A program made the translations under genes and the position numbers. The notes beneath the pieces were generated by a model. The model saw only the letters and a list, made by a program, of their open reading frames with translations, made no database searches and was not told the DNA's origin. A stretch of 64,000 nucleotides of DNA, taken from positions 1 through 64,000 of the forward strand of contig PTEX01000307.1 of the NCBI GenBank assembly GCA_003342815.1, written 5' to 3'. Positions 13,457 through 26,174 of the stretch are shown here, piece after piece (the first letter of the stretch is position 1; each line of letters begins with the position of its first letter). Source of the DNA: Eudromia elegans (taxonomy: Eukaryota; Chordata; Aves; Tinamiformes; Tinamidae).

Positions 13457-14219
13457 ATTTGAAGCCCATTTGAAGTTTTTTTCTCACAGCTCAATCTATT
13501 GCCATATTTACACATAACATCCATGCTCCTGATTTTCCAGGAGAAAGAATGTACTGATTTGATATTACTCATGGCTGCATGGTGGACAATTTCATGCTGG
13601 CCATGGACAAACACTTTATGAATTAAGACAGTGTTGCTATTTCTCCAAGCATTTCTGTAAGTGAATCCAACATTCCACACGTATATGAAAAAAGTCTGTA
13701 TGAAGAAAGTATTTTATTCTAAGTGTCATGTTGTTCAGTTCCATGCTGAGATAGGAAAAAAAAATACAGAGATGTTCACTATAACAAGCTATGTAAATAT
13801 TAAGTCATCTAAGAATGAAGCAATTGTTAAGCAGAGCCTTTACCAACTGCAGAATTCATAGAGCTACCAGCTTTTCCAGTCTTTCCTTTTACCCCATTTC
13901 CTGCCTTCCTCCTGTGAATTCTCAGCTTTTGTGTTGATTATCCTTTAACTCAACAGCCTCTAATTTTGTCATCTTTTCCGTGTTGGTCTTCAGTTTGGCA
14001 GCAAGCCTCATTACAACTCCTTTGTTATGAAGCAGTGATTTGATGCTGGAGGAAAGGAAAAAAAAAGACAAAACCATTTTTTTCTTTGAAAAAATAAGGC
14101 TTAGTGCTATTGTTCAGCAAGTAAATCAAAACAAGGGGGAATAGGGAGAATCTCCTTTTTCCGCACTTCAGCTTTGTTTCTCACAGTGTGTTTTTGGAAA
14201 AGCTTTCTAACCAGATCTA
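13457..14219. other. Non-coding DNA, no gene seen
   Basis: AT-rich unique sequence with no supported feature. Confidence 0.5.
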
Positions 14220-14259
14220 CCACACTTGGTGACACTTGGTAACAACTTGGTAACACCAT
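14220..14259. repeat. Short tandem repeat of ACTTGGTAAC-type decamer
   Basis: CACACTTGGTGACACTTGGT and the following AACAACTTGGTAACACC form about three imperfect copies of a 10-11 bp unit. Confidence 0.7.
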
Positions 14260-14702
14260 ATCTTCATCTCCAATTAATATTGCTGCATGATGGGATCATG
14301 AATCACCAATATTTTCTGATGAAAGAGTCCTCACATCTTTTTAAATGTGCAGGCCAAAAATGTATGAAAGGGGCTAATTAACAGAGATATATGTTTATTA
14401 GAAAACACCTCCAAAAAGATAATTTTGTTAACAGAAAAATCATAGGTCTTCTGGATCAGGCAGCTTAATAAGTTTGAAAATAACCTCTCTAGACAGCTAT
14501 ATCCTTATGGGATATATGCTTTTAATTCTGGAAATTTTATGTAGCTTGTTGGGTTGCACCAACTTTGTAGTTTCCTCTGGGTCCTTAAGAAAATCACATA
14601 ATCTTCATTGCATTTGAAAGGTACATCTGAAGTCTTCCAGGCCTTCTCTGCTCCTTACAGGACTTTTCTCATCTGCACTGGTACTACTGATCTCTTGCTT
14701 AC

Positions 14703-14874
14703 CATTTTTCTCATCTTCTGCTGTGCATCTGTGCCCAGAATTTCCTTCCTCTGAGTGCACCCCATTGCTCTCAAGGTGAGAAACCTTCCTTTCCCTCAAA
14801 AATGTCACTCTTGAGCCATAGTACATATGCCAGGATAAAACAGTTGATAAAGCAGGATAAAGCTTAGCCTCACC
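14703..14874 (-). other. Candidate exon, unidentified (172 bp, minus strand)
   Basis: Reading the minus strand, a long polypyrimidine run followed by TTTAAAG ends at 14875. This is a good splice-acceptor pattern. The next base starts a frame beginning GEAKLYPALSTVLSWHMYYG that stays open for 89 codons to a stop at 14605-14607. After 172 bp a strong donor pattern ATG|GTAAGC occurs at 14703/14702, and a second, weaker GTAAGG lies further on. The encoded part is hydrophobic/aromatic first, then charged (ERKVSHLESNGVHSEEGNSG). It contains no CpG and is less AT-rich than its flanks. I do not recognise the product. It could be an internal exon, a terminal exon running to the stop, a lncRNA exon or chance. 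The frame also stays open upstream through the pyrimidine tract, which is expected by composition. Confidence 0.3.
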
Positions 14875-14994
14875 CTTTAAAAAAGAAAAAAAAAAATTAG
14901 AATTTAGATGGTAAACTGTGAATAAAGCAGATACATATTCCAACTCAGTGACATACTGCTGAAATAAATCTCTACATGAGTGTTTCATCAGCAT

Positions 14995-17900
14995 AAACTA
15001 GGTATGCAGTTCATCCTTAAGACCAAGTTTTCTTGCATTTTGTGTTTTAGGATTTGATTTTTTTAACTGTTGACTTTTTTCATAAACTCAAACACAGCTG
15101 TTAGAATTTTTTTTTTTAATTTATGGACTGATGAAATCTTATTGTTGCTTCTTTATCTGCCATTTTTTGTCTCCCTTAATGATCAAAAGGCAAGATTACT
15201 TTTTTTCCCCCTTGCTATTGCATGCAAAAATGCTGTGAAGATTTCTAGTCACTGCACTTCCAAAGATAAAAAAGGAGTCCAACTATTTTAGTTTAAATAC
15301 TTTCTGGGAAAGAAAATTTCCCAGAAATAAGGAAAAATTCCCAGAAATGAGGAAAGTATTTCCTCTTTTCCTTTGAGGGTTGTATTTTTTGTGTCTAACC
15401 AGTATGTGCAAATAGCTTGTCAGATATTTTGCACTATCAAATCAGACAAAACTGGGCTTTTGACCTTTGAATAGCTTCATATTCAGGGCTTTAAATTGTT
15501 GACTTTTATATGAATTTTTTATTATTTCTTGTTCTACAGATAATATCTGTGATTTTTTTTTTTTTTCCCTCAGGAACTTTGTTATCAGTATTAACAGCAA
15601 GAGGGAAAAAAAATGATAGGTGTTACGGGGGATTGAGATCAGTTATAAATATGATTGGGTGGAAAAAAGAACGTTACCATCACTATTAACATCACTTTTT
15701 TTTTTTTTATATCAGTGTCTTCTTGATTTGTCCTCTAAAATGTGCAATTAATTCCCTATACACTATTCTTATATAATGTAGTAGATAACAGAATGAAACA
15801 AGTTCTAGAAAACACCAAGAGAGAATTTTGTTGTATAATCCATGATACAGGCTTGGGACGTTTAGACAAATTTTTCCTAACAGCTTGAATAATCCATGGT
15901 TCTTCATAGCATGAGTGTTTGTCTCAAATGCTAGAGAACAGAGATAACAAGAAATTTAAAGAATTGTATTTAAGCTAATAGAGGAAAAAAAAAATATATA
16001 AGAATAATACTAGAGAAAGAGATATGGGAGGAAAAAAGCAAATACTTTCCTTCTCATTTGATTGTGGAGAAGGAGAAGAGCGTGAGCCAAGTCTTTTCTT
16101 CTGTTAAGGAAATTTTCCTTCTTATTGATAAATTTTGTAAATCTTTATGAATTCATCTTTGTGGCAATATTTATTAAGTAAGGCACAGCTCAGCATAAGT
16201 CAGTGTGAGATTAGGCAAGTCATTATAAAAATGACTAGTTTAATATCCCTAATACAACAGAAGAAAAAAAAAAATTACCCCAAATTTTGGGAAAAAGAAT
16301 CCCCCCAAAATTTGACCAAAAAAAAAAAAAAGTTACTCTATCTACATATGAGAGCTGTGATGTTTTCTCATTTACGTAGCCTTTTATCAGAGCATATGCT
16401 TTACATAAACATAGTCAAAAAGTGAACATATCTCCTAGGAGGGAACAGAGATTGTCTGTAGGAGAAGAATGCATTCAAGTGGAATCTTTTCCATTACTTT
16501 TAAGAATGGGAGGAGACTTGGCTTACAGAACACACCTAAGTGATCAGGTAATTTAGAAAATTTCTTTGAAGTAAAAAGAATGTAGAAAACAAAAAAAAAA
16601 AAGAACACAAATGTATGCTACTTTGAACTAGAGCATTTAAAAGAAAACTTTTTACTGAAAAGTATAATTCCTAAAATGATACTCATTTTTACTACATTAT
16701 GGTCCAGATGAAAAATTGTGCAACTATCCTTCATACTTCTGTTTTGTTTTTAAAATTATTTCTCATTGGTTATATCTCACAGAGGAATCTCTTAAATTTT
16801 GAAAGCTTTAGAAGAAAATGTATGACCAGGTTTTCTTAATAATTCCTTCATGTATTTTAGAAATCAGCCTTTTGAAAGACCGAATTCATCTTCAGTTGAT
16901 ACAAATCCACTCTCCTAACCATTTATATTAGTATGAGATTCTGAACAGGGAGCTCTCTTCTTCCGGATATAGATCATAAATCCAGTCATCATTTCCCTTT
17001 ATTTATTCAATAAAAAGTACAAAGCTGTGTTTAAGAGTACATGGTATAACTTACACTTACGGAACGTAATGTCCAATGTGTTGTCATAGCAAGCTCAGTG
17101 ATTACAGTTTACTCACTGAAGTAATTGTGAAGATATAATTAATTCTCTCATTACTAATAATTACCCAGCCATATTACTTAGACATAAAAATTAAAGAAAA
17201 AAAAAATACAGCCTGTGAAGGGAGGAAAAAATATGTTCTTTAGTTGTGAGCTCTAAAACAGAATATGCAGAGCAAATGGGCCAAAAAATTACTTTTGCTA
17301 AACAGTGAAATAACCCTTGTTTCCTCTTCCTAATTTCTGTAGAACTCCAGTCAAATGGAAATCTGCACCTTCAGCCTTTTTTTTTCCCCTAGCATCCACT
17401 CTCTTGCTTAGCATCTTATTATGCTTTGCAAGATAATGTGTGTCTGTTTAAAGTGCTGGTTTTGTGTCAGTGAGTTTGTCTTATGAATATTGATTGCATT
17501 ACCTGTGAATAAAATTGCTGCAGTGAAGATGGCAGATCTTGAGATACCAGTATCTCTAAAAGTGCAAGTCCTACCTTGGGCTTTGAACAGAATGTTATCA
17601 GCTCATGACTAATGATATTAGAGTGAGATGTAAAGCAATGTTATAAAATCATTGATTAGATAGTAAATTCTTTCTTTGGTACAGAGATTGTTTTTTCTTT
17701 TGACCTAGAAAATGAGGAAGATATGATGCAAAGCCTGTAGTTTAATTAGGTCACAACATTATCAATTTATCTCACTGGGGAACTGTTTGACAGTAATTCA
17801 GGTCTACAGGAGATACATGATCATGTTTTTTTTTTTCTACCTATGCAGTGTTTACTTTCCAATTTGATATGAGAGAGTGGGTGTCTAGGTGCTTTCAGAA

Positions 17901-20377
17901 ATAATAGATAAAATAAATGAACACTCAAAAAGAAAACAGAAGGTACTGAGTGCCTGCATATTCATATACACACTCCCTTCTTGTTGCAAGACTGAGAGCT
18001 TGGCAAGAGAGAATTGTCCTTTCTAGGCTAAAATTCTTAGCTTCAGAACACAAAATTGACCTCTAAATCTTAGGAAGGACTGAACTCTCTTCAGGGGACA
18101 CTCATAGAATTTTATGCTACCAGGCGTTAGTGAAAATTACCTTGGTTGCCTCAGTATAGCAAACTCCTTCTCCTAGGAACTACTCCCATGTCCCAGCTTT
18201 CTCTTATTTATTCCTGTTCACTTCTGCGTAAGAATGAAAATCTGACCATTTCTCAGGTTCTCTGAATTTTCCACTGAGCCCGTAGCCTCTCTCTTTTATC
18301 AGATTTCTTCTCCAAAGTTAGGGAGGACATATGGCCACATACGGACAACGCTGCCCTCTCCGTTACCCTCCGTACCCACGAATATTGCTTTTTTTTAATC
18401 TTTGAAATGAAGGAAAGGAATTTTACAAAACCTGATAAGAGATGGAGCATCAATGTTTAAAATACATGAAAAATAATAATTTAGTAAAGAAACATTTTCC
18501 AGACATCTCACCTTGGAAAAGGTTCCTTCAGTAAGGACTTACTCAGGACAGCAGTTCTGAGGTTTATGTTTTCCCTAAAAAGAGAAAATTCCTGTTTAGC
18601 AACTGTTAACTTGCACTGCAGACAAAGCAGAATGTGGAGGAAAAAAGAATCCAATTTTTGAACCTTTCCTTTATTTTTCCAGATTGCTTCAAAGCTTGTC
18701 AACTATTGAGGCAAGTGATGTACTTTCTCACAAATGCAACAAGGCTCAACACTTCATCTAGTTAGGTTTAAATTGCTTGCACTGAAATGTCTTCACTCAT
18801 TCAGATAAACAGGAAGCGTCAGTATTGATTAGCAATTTTTAAGCAGAAGGTTTTCAGATTGCAACAAGGTGGTTGTGAATTTAAGTGAGGCATTTGTAAT
18901 GAAATACTTGAAAGATCTTGTGACTAATATGAATGGAATGTGTCATGGAAATTATTATGTTTCTCATCTGATTAAAAATAAAAGGAGAAAGAAAAATCAA
19001 ATCTGCATAGATTTCTTCTTACTGATTCTATATTCAGGTGAGTATTTGTGGGGATCAGATAAGTGTAGCTGTGGTCAGTTCTTTTGTTCTCTCAGTCTGT
19101 CACTTTTCTAAAACAGTACTTTTTTTTCTATAGAAAGTGAGGCAACATCTTTTTATTGTACCATATATTTTTATTGTAATACTTGAGTGTTAGATTTGCA
19201 TTCAAAGAGAGGAAGTGAATTCTGATCGTGTTTGGGAAGTAAACTAATTTTGCATGGAAGAAAATTATATATGGGGCTTGGATACTTCTAGCAGAAGTGA
19301 CAAAGGACTGTGATCCAAATAGGCTGATGATACTTTATATTCTGAATTCTTTCTTCCTTGCCTGTCATGATTCCCTAAATTCAACAGAAATAGTATTAGG
19401 AGATTCACTGGAAGTCTGAAATGTGAAAACATGTCAAATAGATCCCCTTCACATGAAAATATAGTGCAACAACACAGCATTTTCATAAGATGTAATATAA
19501 TTTGTGTTCTATATTTATCATTCAGACAACATGCAAAGTTCTGATAGATCTAACACGAGGGCTCTCAGTATGATTATAGATTTTCTTTATTTGATATTTT
19601 TATTTACATTTTTGTTGATATTTCTTCAAAATGTCTTTTTTTGTGGTTTTTCACCACTTTTTAGTGTACTAACCATATGTTCCCCTCTCTTGGCAGCTTG
19701 ACTTTATATCCATGTGGCATGATGGGGTACATGCCTACGTATTGCTGTCTCCTTAGAAAATAAATAAATAAACAACCCAAGGCCCTCATGTTTACTCTGA
19801 TTCACCTCTAGAAATGGGCAATCTACTGTGACTTAAAATCCTCAGCTTTTAAAATACATATATAATAGTCTTTAAACAAACATTCCTGTTGAGCCAGCAG
19901 TATACTGCCATGATCTGGAATATGGTATATGCTATTATTCAAAATAGCTTATTTTATGATATGTCACAGTTTTCCTTTGAAAGGAGTAGAGTTCCAAGTG
20001 TGTGAAGCTTCATGTTTTTGCTGCTAACAGAAACCCTAAATCAGCAATATTTCTAAGACAATCCAGATTTTTGAGTCTGACCATTCTGATCATGTCTGAT
20101 CCTTTCGCCAGCTAATAAACTGTTCATGAAATAGGCTGAAAAAGTTTGTCTTCTTTCTCTGAATTAAAATATCTAATATGTGCAATGGCTATGACACTAG
20201 TTGTGGAAATGTAATGCTAAAGTTGTTATCACTCAGATTTTAGATATTTTTGAAGTTCATTACTTATTAAAATTTCTAGACACAAAAAACAAATGTAATC
20301 AAAATGCGTTTGTAAAACATTCTGTACTTATACATGATGTTTCTGAGTTTCAGAAGAAACAAATAGGTCTTTCTGAG
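14995..20377. other. AT-rich non-coding DNA, no gene seen
   Basis: Five kilobases with only short homopolymer runs (for example T-runs near 15551 and 15698, and A-runs near 16264 and 16318) and chance frames. The 17020-17180 stretch, with several TAATTA words, resembles regulatory AT-rich DNA but is unproven. Confidence 0.5.
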
Positions 20378-21116
20378 ATCATAGAATCATAGAATCATAG
20401 AATGGCTAGGGTTGGAAGGGACCTGTAGAGGTCATCTAGTCCAACCCCCCTGCACACGCAGGGTCCCCTAGAGCATGTGGCACAGGGTGATGTCCAGGCG
20501 GGTTTTGAAGATCTCCAGAGAAGGAGACTCCACCACCTCTCTGGGCAGCCTGTTCCAGGGCTCTGTCACTCTCACCGTTAAGAAATTCTTCCTCAAGTTC
20601 CTGTGGAACTTTTGGTGCCTCAATTTGTGGCCGTTTCCCCTAGTTCTATCACTGGCCACCACTGAGAAGAGGCCAGCCCCCTCCTCCTCACTCCCTTTCT
20701 TGAGATATTTATATACATTGATCAGATCCCCTCTCAGTCTTCTCTTCTCCAGGCTGAAGAGGCCCAGCTCTCTCAGCTTTTCCTCATAGGGCAGATGTTC
20801 CAGACCCCTAATCATCTTTGTGGCCCTGCGCTGGACTCTCTCTAGCAGCTCCACGTCCCTCCTGCACTGGGGAGCCCAGAACTGCACATAGTACTTGAGG
20901 TGCGGCCTCACCAGGGCTGAGTAGAGGGGCAGAATCACCTCCCTCGACCTGCTGGAGACGCTCTGCTTAATGCACCCCAAGATCCCATTGGCCTTCTTGG
21001 CCACGAGGGCACACTGCTGCCTCATGGTCAACTTGTCGTCCACCATGACGCCCAGGTCCCTCTCTGCGGGGCTGCTCTCCAGGAGGTCTGTCCCCAGCCT
21101 GTAGGCATGTCTGGGG
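20378..21116 (-). mobile_element. CR1 LINE, young 5'-truncated copy (~740 bp)
   Basis: On the minus strand this reads from the middle of ORF2 through the stop, 3' UTR and octamer tail. The tail appears on the plus strand as (ATAGAATC)n at about 20378-20403. The 3' UTR core is intact (TTGGACTAGATGACCTCTAC on the minus strand). The ORF2 C-terminal frame is uninterrupted, and nucleotide differences from the copy at 1-315 are few over their shared ~300 bp, so it is among the youngest insertions here. The 5' truncation point abuts a local ATACTGTCAAG repeat. No target-site duplication is evident, which is usual for CR1. Confidence 0.96.
20468..21046 (-). pseudogene. CR1 ORF2 C-terminal remnant, open for 192 codons
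   Basis: This is the C-terminal region of the CR1 endonuclease/reverse transcriptase protein, downstream of the catalytic core. It begins at [20 protein letters not shown], continues through the conserved [19 protein letters not shown] and [20 protein letters not shown] blocks, and ends CHML before the stop. The frame is unbroken. The reverse transcriptase catalytic motifs and the N-terminal endonuclease are missing because of the 5' truncation, so no active enzyme can be made. The methionine is internal to the family protein, not a real start. Sequence continuing upstream of it to about 21116 still belongs to the element. Confidence 0.93.
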
Positions 21117-21150
21117 AGATACTGTCAAGATACTGTCAGATACTGTCAAG
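21117..21150. repeat. ATACTGTCAAG tandem repeat at CR1 5' junction
   Basis: Three imperfect copies of AGATACTGTCA(AG) lie directly at the truncated end of the CR1 element. They may reflect junction microhomology or slippage at insertion. Confidence 0.75.
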
Positions 21151-21596
21151 TTGCTGTCTTTGAATAACCTCTTCCCAAACATCCTATCTGAGAAAATTCA
21201 GTCTATGCCATTACATCAGGTAATTATGTAAATATGATTGCAATGAACTACTACCACCAGAAATTTCCACAACAGGATATAGTAGGACTTCCTAGAGGTT
21301 ATTGGACCATGCTGGGTCATGTTTCTGGACTGTTTTGGTAGCTTTCCTATTCAATGGATAGGTCAGTGTCTTCGAAAACCTCCTATGAAGCATAACATTA
21401 CTGGATAGCAAATAAGTTCTTCTACTTTTTTGAACAGTGGAAAGGTTTTGCTCTTGTTGTTTTCTTTCTTTCCTTACAAATCTGCGTAATCCTTCAGGTT
21501 ATTAAAATATATTATGATTTGGCATGTTGTACTGTTAGTTCCTTGGACATGCAGATGCAGTTAGTCTTTTCATATAATTATTGACTCTTTGTGAGG
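21151..21596. other. Non-coding DNA, no gene seen
   Basis: Unique-looking AT-rich sequence with no supported feature. Confidence 0.5.
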
Positions 21597-21599
21597 TAT

Positions 21600-21630
<31 letters not shown>
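21597..21630. repeat. (TATT)n microsatellite
   Basis: About eight and a half uninterrupted copies of the tetranucleotide TATT. Confidence 0.95.
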
Positions 21631-24600
21631 GGCCTAATAAATTTATCTTCCTAAATAATTTCACACAGGCTCCACTCTGACTCTTGAGAGAAACCAGTGT
21701 GATTTTTATCTTTAATCAGTGAATCATCAAAAGAGCTGTTTTTTTCCTCATTTATTTTACAACTCTGATTTCTACTCCACTGGCGTGATTAAGATTGACT
21801 TAAACAAGCATGGTACTGACATTTAAATCATTCTGAAGTGCTGGCAATTAAAAAAACAAAACAAAAACTTTATTCTGCAACTATTTAATCACTTTTTCTT
21901 GAGAAAAAAAAAAGTGACGGAATTTGTAAAAAGTCGTTGAAATACTGGGAGAAATTTCAAGAATGGAAGAGTCTCCAAAAATACTTCTTTGAGATCTGTC
22001 ATCACTTGTCTGGGGAACTTAAAACAGAAAATGTAATGATCCTTATTCCTTCATTTTCATTAACTTTTTGTCTTAAATAGATTGCATTTTTTTTCTGTTT
22101 TCTTGTTTTGATGTTTGCAAAAAACAAAAAGGGAGGGGATATATGTGTGCCATTGCATATTCAATCACTGAGAGGAAGGATATTTAAAGTTTATTGTAAT
22201 CTCAGAAGGAAGAGCAGATGTTCACTTCCCTTCTTAGTATTTGCAGGCTGACAGGCCAATAATTCTACATGAGTATTTCTTGGGTGCACAGATCTGGCTA
22301 GGCAGAACAGCTGAACAGTCAAGAATGGCATTTTCAGTATTGCAGATTGTCTCTGATGTTTCTTTCTCCCTGGAAATTATTCCAGAATTTAACCAGATCA
22401 TCCTTTCTCAAAGTTTTTGAGAAGGTTGACAGAGCTGCTATGGTTTCATTTTCAGCTAATAATCAGGCCATAATTTGCTTGCATTGAACATCTACATCAT
22501 AAATCTTTATTGAAGTGTCCTGTGGCACCTAATTTTAATAGTATAATAATGCCAGATTAGAACAAAGTTTTTTTGAAAATAGATGTGACATCCACATTAC
22601 TGCAAAATAAATGTCTTCCGACTGTTCTTATTGCAGTGAATACCAAACGAATTTATGAAAATGAAAGCTTAAAAGTATAATTCTTTCTAATATTCCCTGA
22701 CATTTATTAATAAAAATATCCACGATGTAGCTGTAAAAATCATGAATACTGATTGTCCCAAAATGTCTGTTGAAGCTGAAGTTAGAAAACTAGATTATGT
22801 TATAGTATATCTTTTAAAAAGAGCAGGCTTTTTTTCCTTAGAAAAATATTTACCAACTCTACGAAGAATTAAAGAAATTTATCTATATATGTAGTTATAT
22901 TTATATCTATTTTGCTATATGAATGATCCTTTCTTATTTCAGGGTTAATGAATTGTTAATTAGTCAAACGCAATAACTCACTTGAACAGTTTTACAGTGT
23001 TTGCAAAGCAGAAGATTGTGCTCAGAAGTAATGGAGAACCACGCACATACATCCCTTCCAGGGTGATTTAATCCCCAATCCAGATTATTTTTTTTAATGT
23101 TAATTTAAGAAAAGATAGAATGAGTATATCATTGCTGTTGTCTGCTTGAGAAAACATGCATGAAAGTTGCTGTAGAGTTGATGAAAAAGACCACTGGCAA
23201 ATAAAAGTTTTAGTTAAAAATATCATCTTAAAATAAATCTGCTTATTTATGCTGTTGAATTGTTGACTGGTTATATTTTTTTTCTTCCTCTCCTAAATTC
23301 CCCTATATTTCCAAGTGCAAGTGAATAAATGCATAGTTAAACTTAGACTAGGGGCTTAGATTAGTTAGACTTAAGCTATTTATGTTGTTGTTCTTATTGT
23401 TTATTTGTTTTTTTTTCCCCAAGAGAGCAACATGTTATGTTTGAAGAAATTTTGAGGATGAATTTTGTAAATTGGAGAATAGTTTGACATTTTTAAGACT
23501 GCTATTAATCTTTATATGATAGAAGTTTTACAGAAATTGCTGCATCTTTCTTCTTTTCAACAGTCCATAGCTGTTTTTTTCTTGTTTTATTCCCAATATG
23601 TGCACATAATAACTTTTATGATTAAAGTTTGTGAGTTATTATTATTTTTACTTTTTTTTTTTTTTAGTGTGGCAAAGAACAGTGAAATTAAGTTCCAGTG
23701 CCAAACAGAGGACATTCAGTCAATTTGTTTAAAACAAATAGACATTCTGGGTCAAATCTCTACCCAAATTTGGGGAAATTGGTCTGAAATCAGGCCTTTG
23801 TTCTTTGTCTGTGGGTATTTGCCAATGGAGAGATAATCACAAAACATGTACTTTTTCCTGGATAAGAAGATTTAAGTGTCTGAAGAAAGAGAACTTATAT
23901 ATATATATTATATATAAACAGCCATTTGTCTATTAAGCCAAAGGAATTTTTTTTTTTTTAATTTCAAAGATGTCTTTCATGCCTGCAAGCAACTGTGAGT
24001 AGGTTTTTTTTGATGCTTGTAAATGTAAGTCTCTCCATCTACTCCACGTAGTGCCCCTAATTATTTCTTTGTCTTTGGACAAGGGGAAGAGAAAGAAAGA
24101 AAAAAAAAAAGAAAAGTTTGTACTGCCACCTTTCTGTATAAGACAAAAAAGAATTATTCAAAAAAGTAATGAAAAAATCTACTTAAACATTCTGCCCAGG
24201 CTATAATTAATACACATCTTAAATGCCAATAGCTATTTTTTAATTGAAAAATCTTTCATAGAAGTGAAGAATTCAACTACTGACATGCTTGCAGCACTTC
24301 TGTGGGGGTTGCTGTTGAGCATCGTGTGCGCTTTAAGTCCTAAAGTCATTCTGAGAAGTTAAATGGTTCTTTTATTATGAGGCTGTCATGGTATAGCAGT
24401 CATGTCTGTTAATTGGGAGTCTTTCTAACACTGTCACCTCTTTGCACTTGAACTTGATTAATCTTTTTGTGTGTGCCTGAACTCAGACTGCTCAGTGTTT
24501 ATACATATGAGGCTTTCGCAGCCTTCTTCTAGTGCTCTGTCATGTGGAGTTTAGTAATTGGATTTGCACATTTAAACTGCTGGCATTTCTAAAGCTACCG

Positions 24601-26140
24601 TGACACAGCCCCAGATATGTAAGCAAATGCGAACTTCAATTACTGGGTATTCCTATATAAAATTTACAGTTCAGGGAGTTAGAGAATGACAATAAATAAT
24701 GTTACACAGCACTCTGTAATGTGGGTTTATTTTTCATTGGGAAGCAGCAATATGGCTTGTGAAGCACAGCTTGAACATGTGAGAAAAGTGTGACCGTTGT
24801 TGTCTACTGTGCCAACAGTCTGTTGCATCGCACAGGAAAACCAACAACACGGGATCTGTTCCTGCCTGCAGGATTAACGTCCCATGTCAATTCCAGCTGT
24901 TGTTCATGTGGTTGGTCCTCCTTGTAGCCAGGTGGTGGTTTCCTGTATTCATCTAGGGCCCCTTCTGTATGAAATCACCATTTAAAAGTCCAGTTTGAAT
25001 GATTCAAACAGTAATCTCCCTCCGTGTTCGTCAGAAGTCTCTTTTCTATGTGTTCATAAATGTATGCAGAGCTTATAGGTAGTGGCTTATCAGTAGATAA
25101 TGTTTTGCTTAAGATGATTTCATTCCTTATGTTGAAAGTTATAGTTTTTTCTGCTTTTTCTATTTTTTTTTTTCTGTCATCTTCTCATGCAGGACTGTTT
25201 CTGGCAATTCCTACTTAGGTGCATAGTAGGTAAAGTGAGACATAAGGAGACTGCTAAAGAAAACAGATTTTATTCTTCCCATTCTGCATGCGTCTGAAGA
25301 ATTGATCTCATCAGGGTGGCAGAGAGTCAAGCTATCACTAATGCTGCTGAGCCTTTCTGAGTGCCAGAGGCAGTCTCGATGACTGGAGCTGAGGCAGTGG
25401 GGATTTTGAGAGCAGTCTCTGGGGCAGAGCCACACGAAGCCCTCTATTTGTTGCGCTGTCACGAGCAGTAACAAAGCATCACAATGCCTGTGTATGAAAG
25501 CACACGGAAATACTGAACTCCGGATATTCTGATAAAGATTAAAACCTCTGAATGGTGCAAAAGTTCAAGCCTGTATCTTTGGGTTTATTTTCCTTTGTAT
25601 CTGAAATGATAACAACAGATTGTGGATCTCTGATTTCTTTCCCAAACCTGACGGTTTCAGTGGCTCCTTCCAGCTCTCGCTGTCCTTGTTAGCTTTGCCT
25701 CTAGCAAAGCAGGCACATCTGCCAACGTGAGTCAGAAAAAGTTGGCTGTCCAATGCTAATAGGAGCTCCCAGTTAATCATCTTGGTGACAAGCTTCTGGG
25801 CGATGTATGTGTGTGGGCTGGATTAGTACTTTGTACAAGTATGTACATAACACGCAGGCCTGGGATTTCAGGAATATCTATAAAATTTCTTTTATGGTAA
25901 GGAGAGGTATGTTTTATACAAACTCTTTTTGTTTGTATTTGAAAGCTCTTTTGCACAACTATTGTAAGCTTTCTCTGTAGTTACCTCTAAATTTGATGTG
26001 CAAATGTGCAAGACTTTTCCATTACTTGAAATGTTTAATGTTTCTTAATTAAAGAATTCTATAAATTCTTTGAGGCAAAAATTATATTTCCCTTATCCTC
26101 TTGCACACCATTTTAATGGAGAACCTGTAGCCACTTCAGT
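21631..26140. other. AT-rich non-coding DNA, possible conserved element at 24.3-24.9 kb
   Basis: There is no gene or transposon that I can support. A (TA)n tract lies at about 23895-23918 and A/T runs are scattered. The 24270-24900 part is less AT-rich, retains several CpGs and lacks repeats, so it is listed as a candidate conserved element. The 25.2-25.8 kb stretch is also less AT-rich, with overlapping short open frames that I do not recognise. Confidence 0.5.
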
Positions 26141-26174
26141 AGTGCAACGAGTAATGCAACGAGTAATGCAACGA
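26141..26174. repeat. Triplicated GTAATGCAACGA unit
   Basis: The 12-bp word G(TA)ATGCAACGA is repeated three times in tandem (AGTGCAACGAGTAATGCAAC, then GAGTAATGCAACGA). Each copy keeps a CpG, which is uncommon in this AT-rich background. Confidence 0.85.

Noticed and set aside
13372-13680. 102-codon minus-strand frame
   Set aside because: Its C-terminal part is the TA-rich satellite, and the rest lacks exon signals and recognisable similarity.
20475-20789. 104-codon plus-strand frame, and the similar minus-strand frame at 29934-30236
   Set aside because: They are antisense shadows of the CR1 ORF2 C-terminus. They recur wherever CR1 occurs.
26141-26174. CRISPR-like short direct repeats
   Set aside because: The units are directly adjacent with no spacers, and the genome is vertebrate.
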